7,483 bases of DNA from Acidobacteriota bacterium (GTDB lineage Bacteria; Acidobacteriota; Terriglobia; Terriglobales; Acidobacteriaceae). Location: contig JAJZDO010000754.1 of NCBI GenBank assembly GCA_021805955.1, forward strand, positions 1-7,483. Reading direction: 5' to 3'. A program made the translations under genes and the position numbers. Below the pieces are notes generated by a model. It ran no database searches, was not told the DNA's origin, and was given only the letters and a program-made list of their open reading frames with translations. Shown here piece after piece: positions 6,182 to 7,483 of the stretch; positions within the stretch are counted from its first letter, which is position 1; every line of letters starts with the position of its first letter.

Positions 6182-7461
6182 CAGCGGGGTGCGCCCTGCT
6201 GCGCTTTTTCAAGATTGGCCAAATCGTAGATCTCAATGGCGCTGTCGTGCAAGACCGCCATGCGCGTGCCGTCCGGAGAAAAAGCTACGTTATCCCCCCC
6301 GGTATAGACGGGCGTGGTCTGAAAGGTCGCGATTCGAACGCCGGAAAGGGTGTCGTAGATATCGATGTCTTCGCCCTCGACATCGTCCTTTGTGAGCGGA
6401 TCCAGTGCGGCACGGGGACGTTTCAGATGTAAGGACTCGATGGCAAAGTGCGCACCCTTCGGAATCGCAATGAGTTCGGGAAGATACTGATCCGGCGGAC
6501 GTGGAATCTCCCAGAGTAGAGCGCCCTGAATATTGTAGCCCTGGAACACCTTCTCATCTTCCTTGGGACAGGTCGTCGCCAGCAACACGTTGTCCGTTAT
6601 AGAGCGTATCCCTGGGACGCAAACAGAATGGATGGTGCCAACCTGCTGCTGGGTCCCATGGAACAACTGCATGTTTACCACCCATTGATTGTTGGGTGCG
6701 GTCAATACCTCGAGGATTCCCTTGGATGTGACTGGGATATCGCTGGGCACGGGAATTTCTGCGTGTGCGATCATCTGCGGGGGATGGAGCCGGATGAAGT
6801 CGACTTTCGTTCGCTGCGCCACTGTCCCCTCTGCCAGAATCGAAGGGAAGGCACCGCTGCTTTTATCGTCAGCGCTAGGCGCAGCTTTTTCCTGAACGAC
6901 AACAATGGAGTGGTCGGGAGAAAAGCTCACATCTTCGATCGTGCCGGTACCCTCGATCAATGGCTGCGGCTGCAGGTCTGCGCCGACGCTTTCCAGCCGG
7001 TTGCATCGACGCAACAGTAGCTTGCCATCGCCTAGCTTCCAAAGAAAATCCGAGAAATCGTACAACTCCCAGTCCGCCCGTTTCTGCACCTGCCCGGATG
7101 GAAGCTGCAGCACAAGGGCGCGTACCATACGCTGCGATTCGGAGGTTGGACAATTGTCATCGCGCTTGAGCAGGGCCGGAACATTAAAAACAAACATGAG
7201 GTGGTCGGCATCGAGGAAATGCAGTTCGACCAGCGCGTAATAGCTGAACGCCGGCAGGTCTCCGGGAGGCAAATAGCCCTGCGGACCGACCGGTATGGTC
7301 GCTTCGGGTCGGGTCGGGTTCGTATTCGCAGATGCAGTGGGCGGAGCGTGGGCCGCTTGGGCCTGCAGCCCTGCGGCCAGCGAAAACAAAAGCAGCAACG
7401 CAGCGAACCGATATTTCCCCAAAAAATGGACCTTGGCGGAAGGATCCGCTATTGACTTCAC
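6181..7461 (-). CDS. Secreted beta-propeller-like protein of unknown function
   Basis: I do not recognise a named family. From the GTG at 7461 it is 426 aa. A signal peptide is clear: basic GKYR (15-18), hydrophobic FAALLLLFSLAAGL (19-32) and a cleavage region AQAAHA (34-39), then a Pro/Thr/Ala-rich linker to about residue 65. The mature part has repeating WD40/YVTN-like strands: VSFSPDHSIVVV (178-189) and VAFSPDGTRMAVLHDSAIEI (392-411), followed by a YDL motif. Weaker blades lie between, for example GYNIQGALLWEIP (308-320). Four cysteines (104, 153, 281, 298) could form disulfides after export. No catalytic motif is visible. The start is uncertain. The frame stays open to the right edge, so the gene may extend beyond the window. 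A TTG at 7422 has AAGG 8 nt upstream and would give a compact signal peptide. Such secreted propeller proteins are frequent in acidobacteria (background knowledge). A lipoprotein is unlikely, as no lipobox cysteine is present. Confidence 0.85.
   Translation of the reverse strand: MKSIADPSAKVHFLGKYRFAALLLLFSLAAGLQAQAAHAPPTASANTNPTRPEATIPVGPQGYLPPGDLPAFSYYALVELHFLDADHLMFVFNVPALLKRDDNCPTSESQRMVRALVLQLPSGQVQKRADWELYDFSDFLWKLGDGKLLLRRCNRLESVGADLQPQPLIEGTGTIEDVSFSPDHSIVVVQEKAAPSADDKSSGAFPSILAEGTVAQRTKVDFIRLHPPQMIAHAEIPVPSDIPVTSKGILEVLTAPNNQWVVNMQLFHGTQQQVGTIHSVCVPGIRSITDNVLLATTCPKEDEKVFQGYNIQGALLWEIPRPPDQYLPELIAIPKGAHFAIESLHLKRPRAALDPLTKDDVEGEDIDIYDTLSGVRIATFQTTPVYTGGDNVAFSPDGTRMAVLHDSAIEIYDLANLEKAQQGAPR
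7431..7434 (-). promoter_or_regulatory. Candidate ribosome binding site for an alternative TTG start
   Basis: On the - strand AAGG (7434-7431) sits 8 nt before TTG (7422-7420). The protein from that start would begin M-G-K-Y-R-F and run straight into the hydrophobic core of the signal peptide. The upstream GTG at 7461 has no comparable site in the 22 bases visible before it. Confidence 0.35.
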
Positions 7462-7483
7462 GGGGCCGTCAGTTTCTGATGGT

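Overview
The window is a stretch of bacterial chromosome carrying most of a histidine biosynthesis operon on the + strand. It is followed, in convergent orientation, by two - strand genes for an integral membrane protein and a secreted beta-propeller-like protein. I infer an acidobacterium (Acidobacteriota, Terriglobia-like). The basis is the style of the two - strand proteins, the moderately high GC, and the form of the His proteins. This is pattern recognition, not a database result. Nothing looks mobile: I found no tRNA, rRNA, transposase, CRISPR array or long repeat.

Layout. Positions 2-1132 hold hisD without its 5' end, whose frame is open at the left edge. Then come hisC (1129-2232), hisB (2214-2822), hisH (2836-3447), hisF (3441-4211) and hisA (4257-4979). 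The genes are tightly packed, with overlaps of 4, 19 and 7 nt and gaps of 13 and 45 nt. This indicates a single transcript with translational coupling. Catalytic residues are visible in all six enzymes. HisB is the single-domain dehydratase, so histidinol phosphatase must be encoded elsewhere. hisG presumably lies upstream. hisI/hisE do not follow hisA.

After a 45-bp convergent junction the - strand carries 5025-6092, a six-helix membrane protein with a proline-rich tail that resembles the GPDPase_memb/YciC-like group. Next is 6181-7461, an exported protein with a signal peptide and WD40/beta-propeller-like strands. Its start is uncertain and its frame is open to the right edge. An imperfect hairpin followed by a T-tract lies between these two genes and may be a terminator.

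How the genes work together. HisB makes imidazole acetol phosphate, HisC transaminates it to histidinol phosphate, and HisD oxidises histidinol to histidine. HisA supplies PRFAR to the HisH-HisF glutamine amidotransferase/cyclase, whose product IGP is the substrate of HisB. The two - strand genes have no evident link to histidine synthesis.

I did not find an undescribed system. The items most worth a second look are the divergent HisA with a possible seven-codon leader cistron in front of it, the hisF-hisA gene order without hisI, and the two uncharacterised - strand proteins.
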